A program made the translations under genes and the position numbers. Below, in pieces: positions 7,629-16,429 of a DNA stretch of 64,000 nucleotides (its first letter is position 1; the number at the start of each line of letters is the position of its first letter). Below the pieces are notes generated by a model that worked only from the letters and a program-made list of their open reading frames with translations, searched no databases and had not been told where the DNA came from. The stretch is taken from contig NZ_JALJRB010000003.1 in the NCBI RefSeq assembly GCF_022968795.1, forward strand, positions 248,001-312,000. Reading direction: 5' to 3'. Source of the stretch: Desulfatitalea alkaliphila. Lineage in GTDB: Bacteria > Desulfobacterota > Desulfobacteria > Desulfobacterales > Desulfosarcinaceae.

Positions 7629-9557
7629 TCACAACAAAAGCTCGCCGGTACGTTCGGTGTGATACCCGCCCAGGGAAGCGACCCGTTGCTTGAACCGCGA
7701 GCTGTTGATCACCGCCAGTAGGGACTGTACGGCCGGGGTATCGAAATGGGCTTGGGTGACCAACAGATCGTACTGCTCGGTGACCACCGGAATGAAATCC
7801 AATCCCAGGGCCCGGGCCGCGGCATGAATACCCAGCCCCACATCGGCGGCGCCGCTGAGGACCGCGGCCGCCACGGCCATGTGCGTAAACTCCTCGGTGG
7901 CGTAACCGGCGATGGTCGCGGGGTCCATGTCGAGTTGCTTCAGGCGGTAATCGAGCAGGATACGGGTCCCCGAACCGCCCTGGCGGTTGATGAACCGCAC
8001 CTCCTCGCGGGCCAGGTCCTCGATGCCCTTGATCCCCTTGGGATTGCCGGCCGGCACGATCAACCCCTGGTCGCGCATCACCAGGTGGACCAAGCGCACC
8101 GGCACATCGGGTAAATAGCGCTGAATATAGCTCAGGTTGTAGCTGCCGGTGGCCTCGTCCAGCAGGTGGGTGCCGGCCATGTGGCACACGCCCCGCTTGA
8201 CGGCCATCAATCCGCCCATGCTGCCCACGTGGCTGGACGAAAGGCTCAAATGGGCGCTTTGGGCGCGCAACTCGTCGGCCAGCAGGTCGAGGGTGTTGTC
8301 GTGGCTGCCCACCACCACGATGGTGTTGCTGATGGCCGCCGCCGGCTTGAGCAGTTCGGCGGTCACTGCGCCATCGGGGCCCACCCCCTCTGAATTGGCA
8401 GGAATGCGGATGATGCCGTCGGCCTCGGTGATGCTGGTGATCTGACCGGCGCCCCGCGGCAGGGCCGTGGCCACGCGCCGCTCGCCCACCTGCCCGATCT
8501 TGACGCGCACGAACTCCTCGACCCCCAGCTTGGAGGCCATTTTGCGGGTGGGCACCACCTGCATGGTGGGCCGCTGCTCGGGCAACTGGCCCAGCATGCG
8601 CGTCATCAGCGGCTGCACCAACTGCTCGAAGGCCATGATGGTGGAAACCGGGTAGCCGGGCATGCCGAACACCGGCGTGCCCGCCAGGGAGGCGGCGATG
8701 GTGGGCTTGCCGGGCATCATGGTCACCCCGTGGACCAGGATTTCGCCACGGGCTTCCAGGGTGGCGCGGGCAAAATCTTCGGAGCCGGCCGACGATCCGC
8801 CCACCAGCAGCACCATATGGGCGCCTTCGGCCACGGCCACGGCCACGGCATCGCCGATTCGCTGCACATCGTCGCCCACTGGATCGTGGCGTTGAAAAGT
8901 GCCGCCGGCAGCCTGAACAAGGGCCCCCAACAGATAGCTGTTGGATTCGATGATGCACCCCGGCGCCGGCGCCTCCGTCGGCCCCAGTCGCTGCCAGTCC
9001 ACCAGCTCGGCGCCGGTGGGAATCACCGCCACCCGCGGGCGGGCCAGCACCGGCACCTCGAAAAGCCCGGCGGCCAGCAGCGCCCCGACACAATAGGGGG
9101 TGATCGGTTGCAGGCGGGCGAAAAGCATTTCCGTGGCCACGATGTCTTCGCCCATTTTGCGCACATGCTGCCAGGGATAGGCGGGCGCCTCGATCTGTAT
9201 GTGTTCGGCGTCGACGGTCTGGACGTGTTCGATCATGATCACCGCATCGGTGCCGGGCGGCAGCAGGTGGCCGGTGTTGACCGGGAAGGCCTCCCTGCCG
9301 ACGGCCAGCTGTTTGGGCCGGTCCGGATGGGCGCCGAAGGTGTGCTTGGCATTGACGGCGATCCCGTCCATGGCGGCGGCGTGATAGCCGGGGGAGGAAA
9401 ACCTGGCGGTCACCGGCGCGGCCAATACCCGCCCCACCGCATCGGCCGTGGCCACCGTTTCGGTGCCCAAAGGGTTGTCGCCGAAGGCATCCAGCACGAT
9501 CCGCCGCGCTTCCGCCAAAGACTTCATTTGCAGATATATATTGCGTTTGGGGGACAC
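7629..9557 (-). CDS. MoeA molybdopterin molybdenumtransferase fused to a C-terminal periplasmic-binding-protein-like domain
   Basis: A 642-residue fusion. Residues 1 to about 400 are MoeA, which inserts molybdate or tungstate into adenylylated molybdopterin: 'AAMDGIAVNA', 'MLLVGGSSAGSEDFA' and 'MPGKPTIAASLAGTPVFGMPG' mark its domains. From about residue 407 ('ISNTIVVVGSHDNTLDLLADE') to the end is a PBP-like domain of the LysR-effector/ModA type, which probably senses or binds an oxyanion or cofactor in the cytosol (no signal peptide). This domain order is known in a MoeA subgroup of anaerobes and archaea. The start is set at GTG 9557, with TAAGGAG six bases upstream; an ATG at 9602 would add 15 residues without a good ribosome site. 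It follows the second moeA by 201 bases on the same strand. Confidence 0.88.
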   Translation of the reverse strand: MSPKRNIYLQMKSLAEARRIVLDAFGDNPLGTETVATADAVGRVLAAPVTARFSSPGYHAAAMDGIAVNAKHTFGAHPDRPKQLAVGREAFPVNTGHLLPPGTDAVIMIEHVQTVDAEHIQIEAPAYPWQHVRKMGEDIVATEMLFARLQPITPYCVGALLAAGLFEVPVLARPRVAVIPTGAELVDWQRLGPTEAPAPGCIIESNSYLLGALVQAAGGTFQRHDPVGDDVQRIGDAVAVAVAEGAHMVLLVGGSSAGSEDFARATLEARGEILVHGVTMMPGKPTIAASLAGTPVFGMPGYPVSTIMAFEQLVQPLMTRMLGQLPEQRPTMQVVPTRKMASKLGVEEFVRVKIGQVGERRVATALPRGAGQITSITEADGIIRIPANSEGVGPDGAVTAELLKPAAAISNTIVVVGSHDNTLDLLADELRAQSAHLSLSSSHVGSMGGLMAVKRGVCHMAGTHLLDEATGSYNLSYIQRYLPDVPVRLVHLVMRDQGLIVPAGNPKGIKGIEDLAREEVRFINRQGGSGTRILLDYRLKQLDMDPATIAGYATEEFTHMAVAAAVLSGAADVGLGIHAAARALGLDFIPVVTEQYDLLVTQAHFDTPAVQSLLAVINSSRFKQRVASLGGYHTERTGELLL

Positions 9558-9758
9558 ATCAAACTCCTTACACATCGCAAGGGACGTTGAAACATTAGCC
9601 ATCGGCGCCCGGAAAATTTAGGCCTACCGTTCTATTGTTCTATCTTTCTTCTGTTATACCACTCTACCCTTCGACCATCCTCCTGTCTCAACGGCCGCCC
9701 ACTCCTGTTTGCAACCACCACCGGCTGGTTCGATACCAGCGGGCAGTTACGCAGCGGT

Positions 9759-10988
9759 TCACGAAAGCATCATCAACACATCCACCTCGGCGCCTTTTTC
9801 CAGGCCCTCATCGTTGAGGTCCACCGCCACCAGGCCGTCGGCGGCCACCATGGTGCGGATCAGGCCCGAGGCGCCCAGCACCGGTTCGGCCCAAAGCGTG
9901 TCATCGCGCCGCACGAGCCGCACCCGCACGAAATCGACCCGCCCCTGGGCCGATGCCACGTTGCGCGTCAGTCGCGCCCTGACCCGCACATCGTCGTCGC
10001 TCCGACAACCGCCGATGCGCGCTAAGAACGGACGCACCAGGACAGTAAACACCACCATGGCCGAAGTCACGTGGCCCGGCAAACCCCAGAACGCTTTTTC
10101 GCCGCATTGGGCCAAAATGGTCGGCTTACCCGGGCTGATGGACACGCCGTGCACCAGAATGGCCGAGCGGGGCAGTGCCGCCAATACCTGCACGGTCAAA
10201 TCGCGGGTGCCCACCGAACTGCCGCCCGAGACCAGCACCATGTCGGTTTCCGCCAATGCCCGGCGACAGGTGTCCAACAATCGGTCGTACTGATCCGGCA
10301 CAATGCCGTAGCGTTGCGGCCGCCCCCCGGCTTGGCGCACCATCCCGGCCAGGGTGAGGCTGTTCACATCGCGTACCTGTCCCGGCAGAGGTTCCCGATC
10401 CACCGGCACCACCTCGTCGCCGCTGGAAATGATGCCCACCCGCGGCATGGCATGCACCCGCACCGATCCCACCCCGCAAGCGGCCAGCAGGCCGATCTCC
10501 TGGGGCCGCAAGCGACGACCCGCCGACAGCAGTACTTGGCCTGCGGCGGCATCCTCGTTCCGCGCCACCACGTGCTGGCCCGGCGCCACGCTGCGGTACA
10601 CTTCAATGGTGCCCTCGTCCAACACCCCCACATGCTCCACCATCATCACACTGTCGGCCCCCTCGGGGAGCATGCCGCCGGTGGCAATGCGGGAGGCTTC
10701 ACCCGGCCCCACCCGGTGATCCGGCACTTGCCCCATGGCCACCGAACCGACCACATTGAGATAGGCCGGGCTGCCTTCACCGGCACCGTAGGTGCCGTCG
10801 GCCCGCACGGCATAGCCATCCATGGTCGAGCGGTCGAAACCGGGAATGTCGCCGGGGGCCCTGAAATCCTCGGCCAACACCCGCAGCAGGGCATCCTCCA
10901 GATCCACCATCTCGGTTGCCACCGGCGCAAATCTCTCCCGCAGCGCCATCACCGAAGGAATATCCGTCACTTCAAAAAAGTGTTCCAT
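9759..10988 (-). CDS. moeA: Molybdopterin molybdenumtransferase MoeA
   Basis: A 409-residue stand-alone MoeA, which catalyses the last step of molybdenum (or tungsten) cofactor assembly. Signatures: 'STMDGYAVRADGTYG' in domain III, 'VLVSGGSSVGTRDLTVQV' of the MPT-binding domain, and 'SPGKPTILAQCGEKAFWGLPGH'-like substrate loop (split here by window of the family), then a beta-barrel domain IV to the end. It is paralogous to the downstream MoeA-PBP fusion. The start was taken at ATG 10988; an in-frame TTG at 10994 sits at better spacing (5 bases) from GGAG and could be used instead, adding two residues. The pairing of two MoeA proteins is commonly seen in organisms that use both Mo and W enzymes. 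Confidence 0.92.
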   Translation of the reverse strand: MEHFFEVTDIPSVMALRERFAPVATEMVDLEDALLRVLAEDFRAPGDIPGFDRSTMDGYAVRADGTYGAGEGSPAYLNVVGSVAMGQVPDHRVGPGEASRIATGGMLPEGADSVMMVEHVGVLDEGTIEVYRSVAPGQHVVARNEDAAAGQVLLSAGRRLRPQEIGLLAACGVGSVRVHAMPRVGIISSGDEVVPVDREPLPGQVRDVNSLTLAGMVRQAGGRPQRYGIVPDQYDRLLDTCRRALAETDMVLVSGGSSVGTRDLTVQVLAALPRSAILVHGVSISPGKPTILAQCGEKAFWGLPGHVTSAMVVFTVLVRPFLARIGGCRSDDDVRVRARLTRNVASAQGRVDFVRVRLVRRDDTLWAEPVLGASGLIRTMVAADGLVAVDLNDEGLEKGAEVDVLMMLS

Positions 10989-11200
10989 CAACAATCCATC
11001 TCCACCATCAGGGTGCCAACCGCAGCGCCCCGATCATTGATTCATAAGGTCTCCATCCCAAACACGCGAAGGCGGCCTCATATGTATTGGAATTCGCAGC
11101 ATCCTTCAAGGGAGGGACGACAATAATCCATTGACAATCAGCGCCACCCATGACCAATCAAGACACATAACCGAATGCGGTTACGCACAAAACCCCGCTC

Positions 11201-11263
11201 AACCCAACAAACTCAGCAAACCCAACAAACTCAACAAACTCAATCAACTCAACAAACACAACA
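11201..11263. repeat. Low-complexity CAACAAACT tandem repeats upstream of 11275 gene
   Basis: About 60 bases made of imperfect nine-base units (CAACAAACT, CAACTCAAC) with almost no G on this strand. They lie immediately before the Shine-Dalgarno of the gene at 11275, so they probably form an unstructured 5' leader. In-frame translation of the block gives only Asn/Lys/Leu repeats and is not believed to be protein. Confidence 0.7.
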
Positions 11264-11274
11264 GGAAGATCCAT

Positions 11275-11811
11275 ATGACCATTGAAGATGAAGAACTGAC
11301 GACCTTCTTACTTGAACTGCACCGCGCCACGGGCGGCGACCCGGGGGCCCAAGCTTCCATGCACGCAGTGGGCGGTGTCATCGGCATGGACAAACAGCAC
11401 GCGGGCAAGGTGGCCGAAGAGCTGATCGGCAAGGGCTGGGCCGAGGTCAGGACGTTATCCGGCGGCATCGGCATCACCGCCGAAGGCCTGGAAGCGGCCC
11501 GGGCAGCGGGCGGCGCTGCACCGGCGGCGGGCGGCGCGGTGCTGGGCAAGGGCCCGGTGTTGGACACCGCGGACCGTGAAACGGTGGCGGCTTTACTGGA
11601 CCAGGTCCGCGCCACGGTGGCCGCGCTGAAACCGGGCTACACCACCCTGGAGGAGATGGTGCTGGACATCAAGACTTTGGAGGTTCAGCTGCTATCCCCC
11701 AAACCCAAGACCGCGGTGGTCAAAGCGGTCCTGGCATCGTTGCGGGCCGCCTTGCAAACCAACGGCGGGCGCGAGGCAGCACAGCGCATCGGCGAAACGA
11801 CGGGCGAATAG
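11275..11811 (+). CDS. Conserved small protein of unknown function, winged-helix-like N-terminus
   Basis: A 178-residue cytosolic protein that I do not recognise. The first 75 residues look like a winged-helix fold ('MDKQHAGKVAEELIGKGWAEV' style helix followed by a short wing 'GGIGITAEGLEAARAA'), typical of DNA-binding or scaffold modules. An Ala/Gly-rich linker follows (about 75-100), then a helical tail (about 105-178) with 'LLDQVRATVAALKPGYTTLEEM' type amphipathic pattern. The start is ATG 11275 with AGGAAGAT upstream; the reading frame extends further back only through the repeat block. It precedes a DUF3786-type gene on the same strand by 114 bases. The winged-helix proposal is inference from pattern alone. 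Confidence 0.65.
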   Translation: MTIEDEELTTFLLELHRATGGDPGAQASMHAVGGVIGMDKQHAGKVAEELIGKGWAEVRTLSGGIGITAEGLEAARAAGGAAPAAGGAVLGKGPVLDTADRETVAALLDQVRATVAALKPGYTTLEEMVLDIKTLEVQLLSPKPKTAVVKAVLASLRAALQTNGGREAAQRIGETTGE

Positions 11812-11925
11812 GACGCACGCTACCGCAATTGCGCATCCGAGGCGCCCGGATGCGCAATGGAGCCGTTTAATCGATGCCCGGCATCATCACTGCGTCAATT
11901 TGCGATGAAGAGGAGCATGCGAAGC

Positions 11926-12528
11926 ATGGCAGGCAATTACGCGACAATCGTACAAAACAATCTGGCGCGGTTCTTCGCCGGCGATTTGGACGAACGGGCG
12001 GCGGCGCTGCCGGCCCGCCGGGACAAGGACGCCCTTGTTTTCAGCGCCTTCGGGGCGGAGTGCCGTATGGCGGCGGAAGGCATCTTTTTGGACGGCACAT
12101 TGGAATCGGGGCCGCGCGGCATCATCATCTCCCTTTACGGACTGCACGCCGTCGCCGATCCCTGCCGTACCGAACCGTGGCGCTCCTTCAAGGAGATGCC
12201 CGACAGCGCGCCCTATGCCGGCGCCTTCGTCAATCGCACCCAGCAGCCCCTGGTCCCTGCCGTGCCCCGCCTGGTGGACCGGCGCGATGCCGTCTACCGT
12301 CGTCTGGACGGCGGCGATGCGCCCGCCCAGGTGGGCGGCGACATCGCTTTCGTCGTCCGGCCGTTGCCCAAAATCGCCCTCTGTTACGTCTGCTACTTGC
12401 CGGATGAGGAATTTCCGGCCGGCGTGACCTGCCTCTACGCCAACAACGCCGACCGCTTTCTGCCCACGGACGCCCTGGCCGACGTGGGCGAATACACCAC
12501 CCAGGCGATCCTGGACCTGCTGCAATAG
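11926..12528 (+). CDS. DUF3786-like putative metal/corrinoid-associated protein
   Basis: A 200-residue soluble protein resembling the DUF3786 family, which is found mainly in anaerobic bacteria and archaea and sometimes near corrinoid or one-carbon genes; no activity is established. Visible landmarks are 'GIIISLYGLHAVADP', 'PWRSFKEMPDSAPYAGAFVN', 'PKIALCYVCYLPDEEFPAGVTCLY' style core strands with Cys pairs, and a C-terminal 'DVGEYTTQAILDLL'. The start is placed at ATG 11926, where AGAGGAG sits ten bases upstream; an ATG at 11917 is too close to that site, and the longer reading frame from 11857 lacks one. No signal peptide. The family assignment is from memory of its style and is moderately secure. 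Confidence 0.65.
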   Translation: MAGNYATIVQNNLARFFAGDLDERAAALPARRDKDALVFSAFGAECRMAAEGIFLDGTLESGPRGIIISLYGLHAVADPCRTEPWRSFKEMPDSAPYAGAFVNRTQQPLVPAVPRLVDRRDAVYRRLDGGDAPAQVGGDIAFVVRPLPKIALCYVCYLPDEEFPAGVTCLYANNADRFLPTDALADVGEYTTQAILDLLQ

Positions 12529-12530
12529 AA

Positions 12531-12568
12531 AAGCCGGGGCGGCTCGAAACCTTCGGCCACCCCGGCTT
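12531..12568. terminator. Hairpin between DUF3786-like gene and transketolase, bidirectional terminator
   Basis: AAGCCGGGGCGGC pairs with GCCACCCCGGCTT around a 12-base loop (13 pairs, one G-U type mismatch). It begins two bases after the plus-strand stop at 12528 and lies beyond the minus-strand transketolase stop at 12620. On the minus strand it is followed by TTTTCTATT, so it best serves transketolase. Confidence 0.6.
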
Positions 12569-12619
12569 GTCATCATCCAAGCGGGTCGCACAATTTCACT
12601 TGCAACCGCATACCGGAAC

Positions 12620-14638
12620 CTATCCGTTGAGCAGCTGCTCCGCCTGCGCCACCACATTCGCGACGGTGAAACCGTATTTTTCCAGCACCGTGGCACCGGG
12701 CGCCGAGGCACCGAAGGTGTTGATGCCGATCACCTTGCCGGCAACGCCCACGTAACGCTGCCAGCCCATCTCGATGCCGGCCTCGATGGCCAGCCGGGCG
12801 GTCACGGCGGGCGGCAGCACCTCGTTTTTGTAGGTGTCGCTGTTTTTCTCGAACAACTCCCAACTGGGCATGTTGATCACCCGGGCGGCGATCTTCTTTT
12901 GCGCCAGCTCCGTCTGGGCCGCCAGCGCCAGGTGCACTTCGGCGCCGGTGGCGATGAGCAGGATGTCCGGTGCCCCCTGACAATCGGAGAGCACATAGCC
13001 GCCGCGGACCAACTGCCCATTGGTCTGTGAACGCTCCAGCACGGGCAGGTTCTGGCGGCTGAGGGCCACCACCACGGGGCTGTTGGTGCTGCGGATGGCC
13101 TGAATCCAGGCATCCACGGTTTCGTTGGCGTCACAGGGGCGCAGCACGGTCAGGTTGGGAATGGCCCGCAGGGAGGCCAGATGTTCCACGGGCTGGTGCG
13201 TCGGGCCGTCTTCGCCCACGGCGACGGAATCGTGGGTGAAGACGTAGATCAGAGGCAACCCCATCAGGGCCGCTACGCGGATGGCGGGCCGCACATAGTC
13301 GGCGAACACTAGAAAAGTGCCGCCGTAGGGCCGGATACCGCCGTGCAGGAACAGGCCGGACATAATGGCGCCCATGGCATGTTCGCGCACGCCGAAGCGA
13401 ATGTTGCGCCCGTGGTAACTGCCCTTCTGGAACTCCGGCAAGCCCTTGAGAAAGGTGTTGTTGGAAGGCGCCAGGTCGGCCGAGCCGCCCATCAATGTCG
13501 GAATGCGTTCGGCCAGGGCGTTGAGCGCCTTGCCCGATGCGGCCCGGGTGGCGACGGCGCCGTCGGAGGGAGCGAAGGCGACCAGGTCTTTTTCCCAATC
13601 GCGGGGCAAAAAGTGGGTGACCGCATTGACCCATTGGTCGGCCAATTCGGGATGGGCCTTGGCATAGGCGGCGTGCAATGTGCGCCACTGTTCCTCGGCC
13701 GCCTGGCCGCGCTCGGCGGTTTGGCGGCAATGGGCCAGGGCATCCGCGGGCACGCAAAAGTGCTGGTCCTTATCGCACCCCAGAAAATCCTTGGCCAGGC
13801 AAACCTCCTCCACACCCAGGGGTGCGCCGTGGGCGTCGGCCGAACCTTGCTTGTTGGGACTGCCGTAGGCAATCTGGGTGCGCAGCACGATCATGGAGGG
13901 CCGTTCGGTCTCGGCACGGGCCGCCTGCAGGGCCTCCTCGATAGCCGCCAGGTCGTTGCCGTCGCTCACGGTCAGCACGTGCCAGTTGTAAGCGCTGAAG
14001 CGTTGCGCCACATCCTCGGTGAAGGCGATGTCGGTGCTGCCCTCGATGGAGATGTCGTTGTCGTCGTAGATGCAGATCAGGCGCCCCAACCCCAGGTGGC
14101 CGGCCAGGGAGGCGGCTTCCGCGGCCACGCCTTCCATCAAATCGCCGTCACCGCACATCACATAGGTGTAGTGGTCGACGACGGGATGATCGGGCTGGTT
14201 GAAGCGCGCGGCCATGTGACGTTCGGCCATGGCCATGCCCACGGCGTTGGCGAAGCCTTGCCCCAACGGACCGGTGGTGGTTTCCACACCGGGGGTGTGG
14301 GCATATTCCGGATGACCGGGGGTCCGGCTGCCCCACTGGCGGAACTGTTTGATATCGTCCAGGGAAAGATCGTAGCCGGTCAGGTAGAGCAGGCTGTACA
14401 GCAACATGGAGGCATGGCCGCCGGACAGTACGAAACGGTCCCGATCGGGCCAGTCGGGATTGCGCGGATTGTGCTTCATGACACGGGTCCAGAGCACGTA
14501 GCCGGCCGGCGCCAAGCCCATGGGCGCGCCGGGATGGCCGGAATTGGCTTTCTGGACGGCGTCCATGGACAAGGTGCGAATGACATTGACGCAACACTGG
14601 TCGATATTGGCTTCCGAGTCGGGTGTACGAGGGGCCAT
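12620..14638 (-). CDS. tkt: Transketolase
   Basis: A full-length 672-residue transketolase, a thiamine-diphosphate enzyme moving two-carbon units between sugar phosphates in the non-oxidative pentose phosphate pathway. Seen: '[16 protein letters not shown]' near the N-terminus, '[20 protein letters not shown]', the ThDP motif starting '[13 protein letters not shown]' and closing 'IYDDN' , and '[19 protein letters not shown]' of the pyrimidine-binding domain. All three domains (PP, Pyr, C-terminal) are present without gap. It starts at ATG 14638, preceded by AAGGAGAAGGA. Upstream is a 186-base gap containing a GGCGGCCCATGGGCCG palindrome but no gene. Confidence 0.96.
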   Translation of the reverse strand: MAPRTPDSEANIDQCCVNVIRTLSMDAVQKANSGHPGAPMGLAPAGYVLWTRVMKHNPRNPDWPDRDRFVLSGGHASMLLYSLLYLTGYDLSLDDIKQFRQWGSRTPGHPEYAHTPGVETTTGPLGQGFANAVGMAMAERHMAARFNQPDHPVVDHYTYVMCGDGDLMEGVAAEAASLAGHLGLGRLICIYDDNDISIEGSTDIAFTEDVAQRFSAYNWHVLTVSDGNDLAAIEEALQAARAETERPSMIVLRTQIAYGSPNKQGSADAHGAPLGVEEVCLAKDFLGCDKDQHFCVPADALAHCRQTAERGQAAEEQWRTLHAAYAKAHPELADQWVNAVTHFLPRDWEKDLVAFAPSDGAVATRAASGKALNALAERIPTLMGGSADLAPSNNTFLKGLPEFQKGSYHGRNIRFGVREHAMGAIMSGLFLHGGIRPYGGTFLVFADYVRPAIRVAALMGLPLIYVFTHDSVAVGEDGPTHQPVEHLASLRAIPNLTVLRPCDANETVDAWIQAIRSTNSPVVVALSRQNLPVLERSQTNGQLVRGGYVLSDCQGAPDILLIATGAEVHLALAAQTELAQKKIAARVINMPSWELFEKNSDTYKNEVLPPAVTARLAIEAGIEMGWQRYVGVAGKVIGINTFGASAPGATVLEKYGFTVANVVAQAEQLLNG

Positions 14639-14824
14639 GGTGTTCCTTCTCCTTGAATCGAATTGGGGTCATGGGCGGCCCATGGGCCGACCCGCCACCG
14701 GATCACATCGAACGGGCAGCTTGATACAATGGATCGTCCTCGGATGCAAGGGGCGGAGCGAATCCCGGCAACCGTCCTTGTTCCATGGAGGGCCTACAAA
14801 CCGCCATGATAGCGCGACCGGCCG

Positions 14825-15694
14825 TTACAACCCCCTCTGCCACTCGGACCGCAACCGCACCTTGCCGGCCAGCGCCTGGTCGATGAGGCCCAGCACCGCT
14901 TCCCGATCCTTGGGCAGGCGCGCCCGGATGGGCAGGTAGTTGGAAGCGTGGTTGGCGTGGAACAGCCCCTTGGAAAGGTGGGTGTGGGCGAACAGGGTGC
15001 GCAGTTCGGCCAGCATCTCCTCGGGTCCGATCAACGGGAACCGTCCGGCACGATAGTCCTCGTAAAGCGGCGTGTTGGGCACCAGCATCAGACTCAGGGC
15101 GCCCACGTAGTCCGGATCCATGGCCGACAGCACCTTGCCGGTGGCCTCGGCGTGCTCCCGGGAGCGCTCGCGGCCGGCGATGCCCAGAATCACCGTCACG
15201 GACAACTTGATACCGGCGGCCTTGGCTTTGCGGCCCATGGCGATCATCTGCTCGGCCGTGGCGCCCTTGTTGATGGCCTTGAGGGTGGTGTCGTCGCCGC
15301 TTTCCAGCCCCATATAGAGGATGCCCAGACCGTTGGCCCGCAGCTGCGCCAACTCCTCGGCGCTCTTCATATCGATGCTCTTGGCGTTGCCGTAGGCGCC
15401 CACCCGCGTCACCCACGGCAACTGTTCGCCAATGGCCTGCAAGATGGCCAGCAGTCGTTTCTGGGGAATGATCAGCGCATCACCGTCGCATAAAAAGAGA
15501 CGCCTTTGCCGCCGGCAGTAGCGGGCCGCAAAGGCGATGTCCTGCATGATGATGTCGTCTTTCTTGATTTTGAACCGTTCGCCCCGGTAAGTGCCGCAGA
15601 AGGTGCACTTGTTGCGCGAGCACCCCACGGTCACTTGCAACAGAATGGAATTGGCCTCGCTGGGCGGGCGGATGATGGTGCCTTCGTAATGCAT
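14825..15694 (-). CDS. Radical SAM protein with CX4CX2C cluster motif
   Basis: A 289-residue radical SAM enzyme of unknown substrate. The cluster ligands appear as 'GCSRNKCTFCG', a CX4CX2C spacing in place of the usual CX3CX2C; this variant occurs in a known subgroup of B12-less Elp3/MiaB-like 'Fe-S oxidoreductases'. Other barrel features: 'LFLCDGDALIIP' after strand 2, 'GILYMGLESGDDTTLKAINKG' SAM-binding region and 'LSVTVILGIAGRERS'. There is no B12 domain or SPASM extension. The start is ATG 15694 ('MHYEGTIIRPPSEA'), where homologues of this type begin; an upstream ATG at 15742 would add 16 residues. It stands alone between transketolase and uspA. Confidence 0.82.
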   Translation of the reverse strand: MHYEGTIIRPPSEANSILLQVTVGCSRNKCTFCGTYRGERFKIKKDDIIMQDIAFAARYCRRQRRLFLCDGDALIIPQKRLLAILQAIGEQLPWVTRVGAYGNAKSIDMKSAEELAQLRANGLGILYMGLESGDDTTLKAINKGATAEQMIAMGRKAKAAGIKLSVTVILGIAGRERSREHAEATGKVLSAMDPDYVGALSLMLVPNTPLYEDYRAGRFPLIGPEEMLAELRTLFAHTHLSKGLFHANHASNYLPIRARLPKDREAVLGLIDQALAGKVRLRSEWQRGL

Positions 15695-15798
15695 GCGTGC
15701 GTCGAACCTCCCTGTCGTTTTTTTGGCTGCAATGTAGCGCATGGCGACGTCCGCCGCAAGTTGATCGCCTTTTTCCTTTCACTCTGCGTCAGGAGCGA

Positions 15799-15804
15799 TA
15801 TAAT
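15799..15804 (+). promoter_or_regulatory. Putative -10 element for uspA
   Basis: A perfect TATAAT at 15799-15804 in the divergent gap between the radical SAM gene and uspA. The -35 position 17 bases upstream (CTTTCA) matches the consensus at only three of six bases. Transcription would start near 15811 and leave a leader of about 110 bases. Confidence 0.4.
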
Positions 15805-15923
15805 GGAGTTGCGTCGATCCTTGCAAGACCGCCGGCGCATTTGTACGCACATGGCATTTTGCCCGGGGCGGCACGGCCTCTCGTCGCGCGCAACCCGGCA
15901 CCCACAACGAAAGGAGAAAGAAG

Positions 15924-16376
15924 ATGAAACCCATTGAACGCATTCTTTTCCCTGTGGACCTGACAGAAAATTCTGAAAAGTTGACCCCCTATGTGGCCAC
16001 CATGGCCGAAAAATTCGACGCCGAGGTGCACGTTCTTTTCGTTGTGCGTATTTTTCAGTATTTCACCGATATTTACGTCGCCCCGCCATCGATCACGGTT
16101 TTCGAAACCGAGTTGGTGGAGGGTGCCCGACGAAAGATGGACGAGTTCGTGGAAAAACATTTCAGTGGATTGCCGCGCACCCAACGGGAGGTGGTGCTGG
16201 GCGATCCGCCCGACGCCATCCTCAGCTACATTCAGGAGCACCGGATCAACATGGTGATCATGGGCACCCATGGCCGCAAGGGTCTCGACCGGGTGCTGTT
16301 CGGTTCCGTGGCCGATCGGGTCATCAAAACAGCGGGGGTGCCGGTGCTGGTGATCAACCCCTTCTCGGCCGACTGA
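15924..16376 (+). CDS. Universal stress protein, UspA family
   Basis: A single-domain 150-residue Usp protein. The ATP-binding signature G-2X-G-9X-G(S/T) is visible as 'GTHGRKGLDRVLFGSVADRV' at about residues 114-133, and the N-terminal strand 'RILFPVDLTENSEKL' is typical. ATP-binding Usp proteins dimerise and modulate stress survival; the target is unknown. AAAGGAGAAAGAAG precedes ATG 15924. It is monocistronic, with a hairpin shortly after the stop. Confidence 0.93.
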   Translation: MKPIERILFPVDLTENSEKLTPYVATMAEKFDAEVHVLFVVRIFQYFTDIYVAPPSITVFETELVEGARRKMDEFVEKHFSGLPRTQREVVLGDPPDAILSYIQEHRINMVIMGTHGRKGLDRVLFGSVADRVIKTAGVPVLVINPFSAD

Positions 16377-16401
16377 CCGGACCCGGCCCAACGTTGCCGA
16401 C

Positions 16402-16425
16402 AAGGGCTCGCGCGGGCGAGCCCTT
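16402..16425. terminator. Hairpin between convergent uspA and cyclase-like gene
   Basis: AAGGGCTCGC and GCGAGCCCTT pair perfectly over ten bases with a four-base loop, between the two convergent stops (16376 and 16430). Neither side has a long U tract, so termination efficiency is uncertain. Confidence 0.5.
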
Positions 16426-16429
16426 CGCG

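Noticed and set aside
14640-14824. Possible tRNA or small RNA in the gap upstream of transketolase
   Set aside because: Only a GGCGGCCCATGGGCCG-type palindrome is visible; no cloverleaf or T-loop sequence.
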